Part shown: one piece after another, positions 25,470 through 34,395 of the stretch
Numbering within the stretch: the first letter of the stretch is position 1
Layout: each line of letters opens with the position of its first letter
NCBI GenBank assembly: GCA_964517125.1
Contig: CAZFBD010000013.1
Location: 1 to 64,000, forward strand
Reading direction: 5' to 3'
DNA from: SHLQ01 sp964517125
GTDB lineage: Bacteria; Actinomycetota; Acidimicrobiia; Acidimicrobiales; SHLQ01
Length of the DNA stretch: 64,000 nucleotides
Notes under the pieces: model-generated
Database searches by the model: none
Seen by the model: the letters and a program-made list of their open reading frames with translations, nothing else
What the model was told of the DNA's origin: nothing
Position numbers and translations under genes: made by a program

Positions 25470-25798
25470 GACGAACCAACGGGATCCGACAAATCAGTGA
25501 ACACCTCTGTCGTCAGTCGATACCCTCCAGTGACGTGCTCGATCACCTGGCCCGGGACAGCAACTCCCAGATCGGCAAGCTGTCCGCGAAGTGCCGAGAT
25601 GTGGCGCTGCACAGCATTGGATCCAGACGTCGGCGCCTCATTCCAAAACCGATCAAGCATGCTCGCGACCGAAACCACGTGGCCTTGTTGCTCTGCGAGA
25701 GCGAGCAGCATGCCGCTACGTGTTCGTCCTCGAACCGGCTGGGTGCTTCCTGCGTGGTTCCAGGACACAGCTCCAAACAACTGCAGTCTTGGCTTCAC
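25262..25798 (-). CDS. Winged-helix (SARP-like) DNA-binding part of the same regulator
   Basis: Begins at a GTG near 25798 (VKPRLQLFGAVSW; an upstream start at 25864 is also open). Residues 1-100 match the OmpR/PhoB-type domain of SARP regulators: RLQLFGAVSW, RGRTRSGMLLALAEQQGHVVSVASMLDRFWNEAPTSGSNAVQRHISALRGQLADLG and GGYRLT. After EVFTDLSDPVGSSWWLEPL the reading loses family character (Cys/Trp/Ser-rich) while the other frame, open from 25493, gains it. This is the signature of a single-base loss. Such regulators control secondary metabolism or stress genes; the target here is unknown. Confidence 0.55.
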   Translation of the reverse strand: MKPRLQLFGAVSWNHAGSTQPVRGRTRSGMLLALAEQQGHVVSVASMLDRFWNEAPTSGSNAVQRHISALRGQLADLGVAVPGQVIEHVTGGYRLTTEVFTDLSDPVGSSWWLEPLVGSHTRCCVHDLSGWPSFNWSSGSVRVSQVLLSWSTESTRCCNITQACRRRLSRGQRAQSLV

Positions 25799-25968
25799 AC
25801 ATGCCGCCTCTCCATCGCCGCCATTTCGGTACGAGTTCATCAGATCGGGACGTTCCTCTCGCAATCGGCCACCGATGGTCAGAGGATCTGACGGAATTGG
25901 CTGGCGTCCGAACCGGGTTGATTGCTGCGCAGTGATTCACACCATCGCCGAACAATGAGAGAACCCCG

Positions 25969-26667
25969 ATGTTTGAGACACCGTACGTTCGGGTCCCCGC
26001 CGACTCCGTCGGATGGATCACCGAGGAGCAGATGATCGAAGTCGATCGAGTGATGATGGAGGACCTCGAGATCACGTTGTTCCAGATGATGGAGAACGCC
26101 GGTCGAAACCTGGCCCGCGTCGCGCTGGACACGTTCGCACCGTCGAGCGTCTCCGTCGCCGCCGGCACTGGAGGCAACGGTGGCGGTGGCCTGGTCGCTG
26201 CTCGACATCTCGCAAACGCCGGTGTTCAGGTCACCGTCACCGTGACCTCGCCGGAGCGACTGACCCCGGTACCCAGGCACCAGTTCGATGTGTTGGGTCG
26301 AATGGGTGTCGGCATCTCCAACGAGCTCACGCCCGCCGACCTGATCATCGATGCCGTCATCGGTTACTCGCTTCGCGGCGCGCCACGTGGTCGATCAGCA
26401 GAGCTGATCGATGCGATCAACGCGGGTGGTCCAACGGTCTCGCTCGACAATCCGAGCGGCGTCGATGTGACGTCAGGAGAAGTGGAAGGCGCGGCGGTGG
26501 AGGCCGATGCCACCATGACGCTCTGCCTCCCCAAGACGGGTCTCCGCAATCATGCGAACGTCGGTGCGCTCCTCGTCGCCGACATTTCAGTGCCCCGCTC
26601 GGTCACCGACCCGTTGGGCGGTGCTCCCGACTTCGCCCCAAGCCCCATCCTCCACCTCCCCCAGTGA
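25969..26667 (+). CDS. nnrE: NAD(P)H-hydrate epimerase (YjeF N-domain protein)
   Basis: A 232-residue stand-alone YjeF_N domain. It shows ITEEQMIEVDRVMMEDLEITLFQMMENAGRNLARVA, the AGTGGNGGGGLVAARHLANAG phosphate-binding loop, the catalytic Asp in DLIIDAVIGYSL and the DNPSGVDVTSG motif. The enzyme epimerises the damaged hydrates of NADH and NADPH so that a partner dehydratase can repair them. The partner kinase-like dehydratase domain (YjeF_C), often fused to it in bacteria, is absent here. The gene ends 11 bp before a single copy of the 15-bp palindrome. Its C-terminal tail (PSPILHLPQ) is Pro-rich. Confidence 0.88.
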   Translation: MFETPYVRVPADSVGWITEEQMIEVDRVMMEDLEITLFQMMENAGRNLARVALDTFAPSSVSVAAGTGGNGGGGLVAARHLANAGVQVTVTVTSPERLTPVPRHQFDVLGRMGVGISNELTPADLIIDAVIGYSLRGAPRGRSAELIDAINAGGPTVSLDNPSGVDVTSGEVEGAAVEADATMTLCLPKTGLRNHANVGALLVADISVPRSVTDPLGGAPDFAPSPILHLPQ

Positions 26668-26678
26668 CCGCATCATCG

Positions 26679-26693
26679 TGGGGTCTGACCCCA
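26679..26693. repeat. Single copy of the 15-bp GGGGTCWGACCCC palindrome
   Basis: TGGGGTCTGACCCCA, a perfect 15-bp palindrome around a central T, identical in core to the units of the arrays at 2654-2743 and 3841-3905. It lies 11 bp after the NAD(P)H-hydrate epimerase stop and before the convergent cupin gene, again at a 3'-to-3' junction. Confidence 0.8.
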
Positions 26694-26720
26694 ATGTGAG
26701 CGTGTGCGCGCGGGTGGTGG

Positions 26721-26964
26721 TCAGGCGTCGCGGACGATGCCCCAACCCTTGACCGACAGGACCTCGGTTGGGAAGTGGCGAACGGCGGTGATGCCGTGGC
26801 TCACACTGCCGGCGAACTGCAGCGAATCGCCCGCCTGCAATTCGTACCGTTGCGAACCGAACGCCACCTCGACTGCGCCAACGAGTACGTGCAGCAACTC
26901 GGTGCCGCCGTACTTGGTGATGGGAAGCTCACTCGGGGGCTCATCGAATCGCATCACGACCGGC
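26721..26964 (-). CDS. Cupin-domain protein, C-terminal fragment (possible XRE-type regulator), cut by assembly gap
   Basis: Only the last 80 residues are present; the gene enters from the N-run at 26965-27064. The sequence (ITKYGGTELLHVLVGAVEVAFGSQRYELQAGDSLQFAGSVSHGI) is a cupin barrel with the GDSLQFAGSVSHG motif. This C-terminal cupin is typical of XRE-family regulators with an N-terminal helix-turn-helix, but that part is not visible. The same strand continues on the other side of the gap with a gamma-butyrobetaine dioxygenase-like gene, so the two may be one operon. Confidence 0.65.
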
Positions 26965-27064
26965 NNNNNNNNNNNNNNNNNNNNNNNNNNNNNNNNNNNN
27001 NNNNNNNNNNNNNNNNNNNNNNNNNNNNNNNNNNNNNNNNNNNNNNNNNNNNNNNNNNNNNNNN
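26965..27064. other. Assembly gap (100 N)
   Basis: A run of exactly 100 N of unknown true size. It removes the N-terminus of the cupin gene and the C-terminus of the dioxygenase-like gene. The flanks do not share an obvious overlap, unlike the gap at 43594-43693. Coding frames that appear to run through it are meaningless. Confidence 0.98.
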
Positions 27065-28161
27065 AACTGATCGCGATCGATCGTGCACAGACGGAGATGC
27101 CGGCGACCACCATCGTTGCTGAAGGCGGTTCGACCGTGCAGCACACGTTGATTGTCGTAGACGATGGCCTGACCAGGCTGCAGCCGGAACTGAATGGCGT
27201 TACCCGGATCGTTGATTCGGCGGGTGAAGTCGATGAACGCTCGGTAGTAGTCACCCATCAGCGCGGGATCGATGTCGAATGGGGCCATCGACCGTTCATG
27301 GAAGCGAATGCCGGCAATCTCACGGTCCCTGTCCAGCGTGATCACGGGCGCATGCGCCAACAGGTGCACATCCTCGCCCTGGTCGACCGATTCGTTGCGG
27401 TGTCGGATGAACGGGACCGTGATCTCGCTCAGCAGATCGAAGGCTCTGGGATCGTCATCCTGCATCGACTCGGCCACTGCGAACCCGTCGACGAGAATGG
27501 AGTCGCCGCCGGTCGTGCTCACCTCGACGCAATGAAGAATCGATGTTCCGCTCGGCGTGTAGCGGTAGGGGTCGTCGGTGTGTGGATCCAACGCCAAACC
27601 GGTCTGGGAGAACTCCCACACCTCGGGCTCGACCACGATGTCGAACAACCGACCGAAATCTGTTTCCCGCACCCGGCCGATCAATGCAGCAAGGGCTTCC
27701 GTCCCCTCGTTGCCAGGCGGAACGTCGTCCACGATGGCGACACCCCATTCAGCAACCGCATCGAGCAGGTCACAGTGCGCGGCCGACCCCGGTTTGGGCA
27801 ATGCCATGTGCGGCAATGGGGTTCCGGCACGAAAGTGCGACACGTGGTGCGGTCGGCGCAGGCGATCCGCAGGCTCCGGTGAGTTTGCTTTCAACCACTC
27901 CAAGTCGAACGTCGACACATGTCCATCGGAGAACTCGACCTCGAGGTCGCCCATCTCGTTCTGCTCCGCATCGACCACCATGAGGTCAGGGTCGAGTTCC
28001 GTCACCGAGAACGTTCGAAACGCCTTCCGCTTGTCGCCACCGCTCGGGCAATTGTCGCGAAGCCACAACGTATGAAAGCGCGATCGGGCTCCGTCGGACC
28101 ATCGGACGACAATGCCGTCGGCCGTGACGTCGGTGTGCAAGAACGCGCTGTCGAACTCCAT
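27065..28161 (-). CDS. Gamma-butyrobetaine dioxygenase-like 2OG-Fe(II) oxygenase, C-terminus lost in gap
   Basis: About 365 residues are visible. The N-terminal small domain (DGIVVRWSDGARSRFHTLWLRDNCPSG) and the TauD-like catalytic domain match gamma-butyrobetaine/trimethyllysine dioxygenases. The Fe ligands are His and Asp in LDPHTDDPYRYTPSG and the distal His in QRVLHGRTAF; an Arg in GGRRHLRLCTIDRD binds 2-oxoglutarate. In animals the N-domain has a CxCxxC zinc site; here only one Cys is seen. It could hydroxylate gamma-butyrobetaine to carnitine or a related trimethylammonium compound, which would fit the methylated-amine genes at the left edge. The last 15-25 residues probably lie in the gap. 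Confidence 0.8.
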
Positions 28162-28229
28162 CGCGCGAACCTACCGCCGCAACCACCGAGAACAGAATCT
28201 GTGGACTTCCATGACCGGATACCGAACAT

Positions 28230-28251
28230 CCCCGACCACAGATTTTCGGGG
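28230..28251 (-). terminator. Possible terminator hairpin after panB
   Basis: CCCCGA at 28230-28235 pairs with TCGGGG at 28246-28251, leaving a 10-base loop, and lies 4 bases beyond the panB stop. There is no clear T-tract, so a factor-independent terminator is only a possibility. The rest of the 28162-28255 spacer shows nothing else. Confidence 0.4.
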
Positions 28252-28255
28252 TGGG

Positions 28256-29113
28256 TCAGCCTTCGCTGCCGTAGAGACCGAAGGCTTCGGCCTGGTCGTC
28301 GGAGAGGTGGTAGCTCTCGTCGTCGTTGGGGAACGCGCCGGAACGGACATCGGCTGCGTACGTCGACAACGCATCGACCGTCTGCGTCTTCAGGTCGGTG
28401 TAGCGACGCACGAACTTGGGCACGAAGCGATCTTCGATGCCGAGCAGGTCGTGATAGACGAGCACCTGGCCATCACAGTGCGGGCCCGCGCCGATGCCGA
28501 TCGTCGGAATGTCGATCGCCTCGGTCACCGCCTCGGCCACCTTCACCGGAATGCCCTCGAGCACGATGGCGAAACACCCGGCGTGCTGCAATGCCTTCGC
28601 ATCGTCGATGAGTTCCATCGCAGCTTCCGCCTGACGACCCTGCACCTTGAAGCCACCCATCGTGTGAAACGACTGTGGGGTGAGGCCGATGTGGCCCATC
28701 ACCGGAATCTCGGCGTCGATCAGCGCCTCGATCATGGGCAGCCGCTTGCGACCACCTTCGAGTTTCACGCACTGCGCGCCCGCCCGAATGAGCTCGGCTG
28801 CATTGCGTACCGTCTCCTCGACCGACACGTGGTAGCTCATCCACGGCAGATCGCCCACGATCAGACAATCGGGCTTGGCCCGAGCGACGGCACGGGTGTG
28901 GTGTGCCATGTCGTCGATCGTCACCTGGAGGGTGTCGTCGTAGCCAAGCACCACCATCGCCACCGAATCACCAACGAGGATCATGTCGATCCCCGCTTCG
29001 CTCGCGGCACGTGCGCCCGGCGCGTCGTAGGCGGTCACCATCGCCAGCGCGGGTTCGCCCGTGCGAACCTTTCGCGCCGAAATCTTCGGAACGGTCATCT
29101 TGGCCGAGGCCAT
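28256..29113 (-). CDS. panB: 3-methyl-2-oxobutanoate hydroxymethyltransferase
   Basis: A 285-residue ketopantoate hydroxymethyltransferase, the first committed step of pantothenate and CoA synthesis: it adds a hydroxymethyl group from methylene-tetrahydrofolate to alpha-ketoisovalerate. Seen are VTAYDAPGARAASEAGIDMILVGDSVAMVVLGY with metal-binding Asp residues, VGDLPWMSY, VKLEGG, GHIGLTPQS, and IGIGAGPHCDGQVLVYHDLLGI, with the catalytic Glu in LEGIP. Length is typical. It is not next to other pan genes. A small insert at the C-terminus (NDDESYHLSDDQAEAFGLYG) is common in actinobacterial PanB. Confidence 0.95.
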   Translation of the reverse strand: MASAKMTVPKISARKVRTGEPALAMVTAYDAPGARAASEAGIDMILVGDSVAMVVLGYDDTLQVTIDDMAHHTRAVARAKPDCLIVGDLPWMSYHVSVEETVRNAAELIRAGAQCVKLEGGRKRLPMIEALIDAEIPVMGHIGLTPQSFHTMGGFKVQGRQAEAAMELIDDAKALQHAGCFAIVLEGIPVKVAEAVTEAIDIPTIGIGAGPHCDGQVLVYHDLLGIEDRFVPKFVRRYTDLKTQTVDALSTYAADVRSGAFPNDDESYHLSDDQAEAFGLYGSEG

Positions 29114-29224
29114 TGGTTTCTCCTTCCCGTCCAGCGCTCAGTGAGCTGCCAGCGGTGGCGTCAGTCTAGGAAAAGGATCGGCGCAACACCAGCGCGATCT
29201 TGAGATGCCCGCACGATCGGGTAC

Positions 29225-29611
29225 TCAGACCACCGGATTCGTGCGGAGGAGATGGTTCCACTTGCATTCACGACAGACCTCGACGTCGTAGGCAGTGAAT
29301 TCGCCAGAGCGGCGTCGAATACGTTCCATGTCGCCTTCGGTGACGATGCATCGACCAGCCGCAGGGAGCCGCGGCCCAAAGACGTAGATGACCTCGACAA
29401 TCGACTGCTCTCCACAGATGGGACAGTTGCGGTCGGTTTCGGTGCCGCACTCTCGTGCATTGCGCATGAGCTCGCTCTGCGCATCACACACCTCGGAGCG
29501 TGTGGCCTCGCCCGTCTTGTACGACCGGATGGTGCGATCGCGCGCCAGCCGGTAGTCGATCGACCCGCCCGCACTGTTGGCGGCCGCCTGGGTGACACCC
29601 TGTTTCATCAC
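29225..29611 (-). CDS. DUF5318-type zinc-ribbon protein
   Basis: A 128-residue protein that resembles the actinobacterial DUF5318 family. It begins with a helical part (DYRLARDRTIRSYKTGEATRSEVCDAQSELMRNARECG) and continues with two Cys pairs, CPICGE and CRECKW, spaced like a zinc ribbon, around a VIYVFGPRLPAAGRC strand region and ending WNHLL. Its function is not known; the ribbon suggests RNA, DNA or protein binding. It is divergent from the methyltransferase gene, with a 93-bp promoter region between them. Confidence 0.75.
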   Translation of the reverse strand: MMKQGVTQAAANSAGGSIDYRLARDRTIRSYKTGEATRSEVCDAQSELMRNARECGTETDRNCPICGEQSIVEVIYVFGPRLPAAGRCIVTEGDMERIRRRSGEFTAYDVEVCRECKWNHLLRTNPVV

Positions 29612-29704
29612 AACCCACCGTACCGGGCGCCTCTGACATGCGCAGTTCGTCCCAGCGCGGCGAAGTCACAACCGTCGACGGGCAAGCACCTACACTCCCC
29701 CGGC

Positions 29705-30373
29705 ATGGATGAGACCTGGAACCGCTACACCACTGCTGGCATTCGCGGCGAACGGCGCCCGACCGACCGAGTGGAGCTCGGGCCAAACGCCGAACCCGGC
29801 CTCGACCGGAAACTGCTGGGTGACGTCGACGGACTCCGCATTCTGGAACTTGGCACCGGTGCCGGCCACTCGGCCATCGCCCTCGCTCGCAACGGAGCCA
29901 AAGTCGTGGCCTGTGACCCCGACGCCGAACAGATCACACGGGCTCGTGCCAACGTCGAAGCGGCGGAAGTGCACGTCGAACTCCACAACGCCGACCACGC
30001 CGACTTGGCGTTCCTCCACGCCGATGTCTTCGACGCCGTCGTTTCGGTCCATGCCCTGGCTGCAGTCGATGACCTGGCACGAGTGTTCCGACAGGTCCAT
30101 CGAGTCCTGAAGGCCGACCGACCGCTTCTCATGTCGTTCCCGCACCCGGCCGCGCTGATGGTCGAAACCGACAACCCGGAGCAGATCACGTCGGCCTATG
30201 GCGACGGCGGGACGCTCGGAGTCGGCCACAACCTGACCCACCGCCGAAGCATCAGCGACATCTTCACCAAACTCACCCGTTCGAACTATCGAGTCGATCA
30301 GTTGCTGGAACCGACCACCGACGGCAACCACCCCGCATCACTCATCGTGCGGGCCCGAAAGCTCGGAACCTGA
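29705..30373 (+). CDS. Class I SAM-dependent methyltransferase
   Basis: A 222-residue Rossmann-type methyltransferase starting at ATG 29705. Motif I ILELGTGAGHSAIALARNG (near residue 46), the acidic residue after beta-2 (VVACDPDAEQ), and motif IV DVFDAVVSVHALAAVDD are clear. The region after FSFPHP-like FPHPAALMVE resembles small-molecule methyltransferases of the UbiE/Coq5-like type; the substrate is unknown. The longer upstream reading, beginning at 29252, is antisense to the DUF5318-type gene and is not real. It converges on the CCA-adding enzyme gene. Confidence 0.85.
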   Translation: MDETWNRYTTAGIRGERRPTDRVELGPNAEPGLDRKLLGDVDGLRILELGTGAGHSAIALARNGAKVVACDPDAEQITRARANVEAAEVHVELHNADHADLAFLHADVFDAVVSVHALAAVDDLARVFRQVHRVLKADRPLLMSFPHPAALMVETDNPEQITSAYGDGGTLGVGHNLTHRRSISDIFTKLTRSNYRVDQLLEPTTDGNHPASLIVRARKLGT

Positions 30374-30380
30374 CAATCCG

Positions 30381-31613
30381 TCAGTTGGCGGCAACGTCGC
30401 GGAGCCACTCCAGTTCTTCGTCGGCAGTGGCTGGTCCATGATTCAGACGACGGTCTCGCAGCTGCGCAACCAATGCGCCCACCTCGGGGCCGGGTGCAAG
30501 TCCGAGTCGTTCAATGATCGCTCCACCGCTCAGCGCAGGTTCGAGATCGGACAGATCTTCGGCGCGATCGAGCTGATCGAACCGTTCCTGCAGGGTCGTC
30601 ACCCCAGAGACCGAGCACAGCTGAGCCACAGCAAACAGCTCGGGCACCTGCGCGAACCCGACCCTGTCCACCAGCCGCCGAACATCGGCATCGGTCCAGG
30701 CCGATTGCTGCTCCAGCTGATCAAACCCATCGAGCACCGCGAGCATCGAACGTCGTTCATGGTTCGAGTACTTCAACAGTGAAAGCTGCGCCGAGCGGTC
30801 CTCGGTCGGGACATGGCTGAAGGTCAGCGTGCGCCGGAGGGAGACGTCGGTTGGCGAAGCGTCGAGCTGACTCGCAAGCTCGGACACCTGCGATGGCGGG
30901 AAATGTGCAAACAGATGGGGCAACGCACCCACCGTGTTCAAGAAGTGCAGCCCAGACGAAGGAAGGCGCGCCGCGAGAAGCTTGTCGTACTCTTCGCGAA
31001 TCCGTTCCACCGACACGATCGCCAGCCGCCCGATGAGCGCTGTAGCAGCAGCCATCAGTCCCTCCACTGGAACGAGCTCGTAGCGGGCCACGAACCTGGC
31101 GGCCCGAAGGATCCTGAGGGGGTCGTCGCCAAAGGACACCTCGGGATCGATCGGCGTGACCAGCATGCGGGAGTCGAGAGCGGTCCGCCCATGGAAGGGG
31201 TCGACCAACTCGCCATCGGGAAGCTGGATGGCCATGGCATTCACCGTGAAGTCCCGACGAGAAAGATCGACGGTGATGTCGCTTCCAAAGACCACCTCGG
31301 GCTTTCGGGAGTCGGAGCCATAGGACTCGGCGCGATGTGTCGTGATCTCGATCGGTCGATCGTTGATCCGGCAGCCGATCGTTCCGAACCGCTCACCCTG
31401 AGACCAGAGGGCAGTCGACAACGGCGACACAATCGATTTGATCTGTTCTGGGGTTGCATCGGTCGTCAGATCGAAATCGAGATCGTCCGTTGGTGCATCG
31501 AGCAGCAGGTCTCGCACGATTCCGCCGACCAGATACAGCGAAAAGCCAGCGTCGGTGAACCACTCGCCAACCGGCCGAACCTCGGCAAGGACATCCTCGA
31601 GCGTCGTGGCCAC
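30381..31613 (-). CDS. pcnA: CCA-adding tRNA nucleotidyltransferase / poly(A) polymerase family, without HD domain
   Basis: A 410-residue class II nucleotidyltransferase. It has LVGGIVRDLLL, the catalytic DLDFD, the RRDFTVNAMA loop and the DPLRILRAARFVARY helix that selects CTP and ATP. It repairs or completes the CCA end of tRNAs. The mycobacterial homologue is about 480 residues and carries an HD phosphohydrolase motif after the neck; here the corresponding stretch goes directly from RTLTFSHVPTEDRSAQLSLLKYS to the C-terminal helices, with no HD pair. Its place at the left border of the origin block matches actinobacteria. It is divergent from the acetyltransferase gene, with 38 bp between the starts. 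Confidence 0.88.
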   Translation of the reverse strand: MATTLEDVLAEVRPVGEWFTDAGFSLYLVGGIVRDLLLDAPTDDLDFDLTTDATPEQIKSIVSPLSTALWSQGERFGTIGCRINDRPIEITTHRAESYGSDSRKPEVVFGSDITVDLSRRDFTVNAMAIQLPDGELVDPFHGRTALDSRMLVTPIDPEVSFGDDPLRILRAARFVARYELVPVEGLMAAATALIGRLAIVSVERIREEYDKLLAARLPSSGLHFLNTVGALPHLFAHFPPSQVSELASQLDASPTDVSLRRTLTFSHVPTEDRSAQLSLLKYSNHERRSMLAVLDGFDQLEQQSAWTDADVRRLVDRVGFAQVPELFAVAQLCSVSGVTTLQERFDQLDRAEDLSDLEPALSGGAIIERLGLAPGPEVGALVAQLRDRRLNHGPATADEELEWLRDVAAN

Positions 31614-31651
31614 CTCCGGAGCGTACGTGAAACCGCAGTAGCCTCACGTCC

Positions 31652-32341
31652 ATGCTGTTGGAACGCCGTTTGCGTTTGATCCGCGGTGTGCGTGTTCTTC
31701 AGCGCACCGATGGTCCGTTCGCGCTCCAGATCGTTCCGATGCGTCGTCTCAGCCTCGACGAAGTGGACCGACTCGTCAGACGACTCCCCGAAGCCGACGG
31801 TCCCATCGTCACCAGTGCCCTCAGCACGATCGAGCAGGGACCCTTCCGTGACTATGGGTTCATCGAGTTTGAAGCCCTCCATCTGTTTCGACATTCCTTC
31901 GCTCCCCCACCGCGTCGGTCCAGTCCCGCCACAATCCGGAACGCCCGCCGATCAGATCTGCGACACGTGCTGGCAATCGACGGCGAGTGCTTCGAGCCCT
32001 TCTGGACACTCGATCGGGCGGGCATCGAATCGGCTCGCAAGGCAACACCCGTACATCGCTACGTGGTCGCGGAAATTGATGGCCAGGTGGTCGGGTATGC
32101 CATCGCCGGCCACGCTGGATCTCCCAGCTTTCTTCAGCGACTGGCCGTTCACCCCGACATGCAGGGTCAGGGAATCGGTGGCCACCTCGTGTCCGATGCC
32201 GTCGAGTGGGCCATGGGTCGACGAGCGCTGAACATGATGGTCAACACCCAGGTCTCGAACCAGGGTGCGACGGCCCTGTATGAGCGCCTTGGATTTGTCC
32301 TGGACCCCGACCAGCTGAACGTGCTGGAGCTGCCCCGATGA
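31652..32341 (+). CDS. GNAT-family acetyltransferase (RimI-like)
   Basis: A 229-residue protein with an N-terminal part of unknown fold (residues 1-95) and a C-terminal GNAT domain: the acetyl-CoA loop is VHPDMQGQGIGGHLVSDAVEWA, preceded by RYVVAEIDGQVVGYAI and followed by NQGATALYERLGFVLDPDQ. The latter segment is typical of RimI-type N-terminal acetyltransferases. In the mycobacterial order this position is occupied by a Nudix hydrolase (mutT4); here an acetyltransferase takes its place. Stop overlaps the next start by 4 bp (ATGA). Confidence 0.82.
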   Translation: MLLERRLRLIRGVRVLQRTDGPFALQIVPMRRLSLDEVDRLVRRLPEADGPIVTSALSTIEQGPFRDYGFIEFEALHLFRHSFAPPPRRSSPATIRNARRSDLRHVLAIDGECFEPFWTLDRAGIESARKATPVHRYVVAEIDGQVVGYAIAGHAGSPSFLQRLAVHPDMQGQGIGGHLVSDAVEWAMGRRALNMMVNTQVSNQGATALYERLGFVLDPDQLNVLELPR

Positions 32342-34368
32342 CCGGCCGAATCCGCTGGCCTCTCGGCCTGCTGGTTCTGCTGCAACTGGTGACGCTCTTG
32401 GCATTGCCAGCCCGCGCCGGCGCGCAGGCCAACGGCTCCTTGGAACTGGTAGCGCAGAGCGCCTGGGCCGATGACGGCGGCGTCTTCGATCTGCAGGTTC
32501 GTGTCGCGGGCGCCGACCCGGGCTCCTCCGTGCGTGTGATCGTTCACGAACCCTGGGTCTCCCGATCTGCCCATCAGAGCCAGACCATCGTGTCCGAGGA
32601 GCCACTCCTGGAGCTCGGGCCCGTGCCACTCGATTCGCTCCAGGAAACAAGCAACGAGATTCTCTCGCTCCAGATTGCGCTCGTCGGCCCCGACACCACT
32701 CCCCCAGAACCTCCCGACGACGAGGACGATCCGTTTGGCGCAACGGTGCTGCCGTTTCTTCGAACCGACGGAACCTCTGCCGTCTATCCGGTGGAGATCA
32801 TCCTCGAGGGAGCCGACGGTGCTGTCGCAGACATCATTCTCACCAGCCTCATCGAGCTGCCCCGCGGAGCACTCTCCCCAGCGCTGCAGGTGGTGTTGAT
32901 CTTTCCCGTCGACCTTCCAAACGGAATCGGAACCGATGGCATCTACGCACTCGATGAAACCGCCGGCGAGGCATTGGGGACCATTGCCGATGCCATCGCC
33001 GTGCATCCCAATAGTCCGGTCGCGCTCGATGTTCCCCCTGAAGGACTCGCCGCGATTGCCCGATCGAGCGCGCCCCGTCACCAGGAGATCGCCGACATCC
33101 TGCGCGCCGAACTTGCGCCAGACGAACTCCTGCCAAGCCCCTACGTTCAGGTCAGCGAGCAGGCATGGATCACGGGCGGCCTCGAACGCGAACTGGCCGA
33201 CCTGTACACCAACGGCTTGCTGGCGACCCAACGAACCCTTGGCGTGGCAACCGAGGGGTCGGTCGTGCTGCTCGACCCGGAAATCGATGCCGATGGCCTG
33301 GATTGGCTCCTTGACCAGGGAGCCCAGGGCGCCATCGTGCCAACGGCCCAACTCGCTCCCCTGGACGGCGCCGTGTTCGGTGGTACGGTCGATCGCCAGT
33401 TCATCCTCACCTCGGCGAACGGCCGACGCGTTCCGACGCTCGAGGCCGACGCCCGACTGCAACGGCACTTCACCGCGACCGGCAGCCCGGTCCTGAACGC
33501 CAACCGGATGTTGGCCGACCTCACATTGCTCGCCTTGGACCAACCAGAGCTCCGACGGAGCGCCGTCGTCAATGCCCCGGCCGAGTGGCAGCCAAACGCC
33601 AGCTTTCTGAACGTGCTGCTGAGCGGCATCGAACGAATCCCGCTGCTCAGTGCCGCCTCCCCGCGCGACGCGCTTGCCCGAACCGAAATCATCAACTCCG
33701 AAGGCGATGGAAGCATCAGCCCCCCACTGCGCCGAAACCTGTCCCCGACAGCCACCGAATCGCTCGGCCCCTTCCGCACCGAATACAACCAGGCAGCATC
33801 AGCCATCGAAAGCTGGGCCACGGTCATCGAAGGCGATCCCGATTCGGCCAGCCGGCTGCGCGAGCTGCTCATGGTCGCCGCCGACCAACGCAACGCCAAC
33901 AGCACCAGGAGCGAGTACATCGACCGGGTATACACACTCATCGACGAACAGAAGAACCGCGCTGTTCTGACCCCGGAGACCGACACAATCACGCTCACCG
34001 GCCGTGAAGCCGACGTGCCCATCGTCATCGAGAACCGGCTGAGCGTTCCGATTTCGGTGACGCTGGTACTCGACAGCGAGAAGCTCACGTTTCCCGAGGG
34101 CAAAGATATTGGGGTCGTGCTGCAACCGGGCCAGAACCGTATCGAGGTCCCAATCGAAGCCCGCGCCAACGGCGACTCACCCATCCGACTCCAGATCCTG
34201 AGTCCTGACCGGGAGGTGCTGCTCGGCTCGTCGCAACTCCGCGTGCGGGCGTTCGCCTTTTCGGGCGCTGGCGCCGTGATCGGAGCGGGAGCGCTCCTGA
34301 TTCTGGTGGTCTGGTGGCTTCGCCACCGCAAGAGCATGCGGACTACGCTCACACCAGCCCTATCCTGA
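32338..34368 (+). CDS. Large secreted, C-terminally anchored protein (Rv3909-like position)
   Basis: A 676-residue extracellular protein. An N-terminal signal (RWPLGLLVLLQLVTLLALPARAGAQA, residues 6-31) and a C-terminal membrane segment (GAVIGAGALLILVVWWL, near residues 643-659) followed by basic residues place the bulk outside the cell. There is an Ig-like region near the end (VPIVIENRLSVPISVTLVLDSEKLTFPEGK). Position between pcnA and the kinase/SigM genes, size and topology match the mycobacterial Rv3909 type (DUF6049-like), which is thought to act in cell-envelope assembly. I see no catalytic motif. Possibly works with the lipid II flippase or peptidoglycan machinery; that is inference. 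Confidence 0.7.
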   Translation: MTGRIRWPLGLLVLLQLVTLLALPARAGAQANGSLELVAQSAWADDGGVFDLQVRVAGADPGSSVRVIVHEPWVSRSAHQSQTIVSEEPLLELGPVPLDSLQETSNEILSLQIALVGPDTTPPEPPDDEDDPFGATVLPFLRTDGTSAVYPVEIILEGADGAVADIILTSLIELPRGALSPALQVVLIFPVDLPNGIGTDGIYALDETAGEALGTIADAIAVHPNSPVALDVPPEGLAAIARSSAPRHQEIADILRAELAPDELLPSPYVQVSEQAWITGGLERELADLYTNGLLATQRTLGVATEGSVVLLDPEIDADGLDWLLDQGAQGAIVPTAQLAPLDGAVFGGTVDRQFILTSANGRRVPTLEADARLQRHFTATGSPVLNANRMLADLTLLALDQPELRRSAVVNAPAEWQPNASFLNVLLSGIERIPLLSAASPRDALARTEIINSEGDGSISPPLRRNLSPTATESLGPFRTEYNQAASAIESWATVIEGDPDSASRLRELLMVAADQRNANSTRSEYIDRVYTLIDEQKNRAVLTPETDTITLTGREADVPIVIENRLSVPISVTLVLDSEKLTFPEGKDIGVVLQPGQNRIEVPIEARANGDSPIRLQILSPDREVLLGSSQLRVRAFAFSGAGAVIGAGALLILVVWWLRHRKSMRTTLTPALS

Positions 34369-34395
34369 TCTGTCTCGCCCTGCCCAGGAGCCACC

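Noticed and set aside
26721..28161. Open frames that read through the N-run as one protein
   Set aside because: The X residues come from the gap; the cupin fragment and the dioxygenase belong to different families and merely share a strand.
32167..33543. A 458-codon minus-strand frame across the secreted protein and the acetyltransferase
   Set aside because: Gly/Glu/Gln-rich antisense composition with no motif, opposite to a gene with clear signal peptide and membrane anchor.
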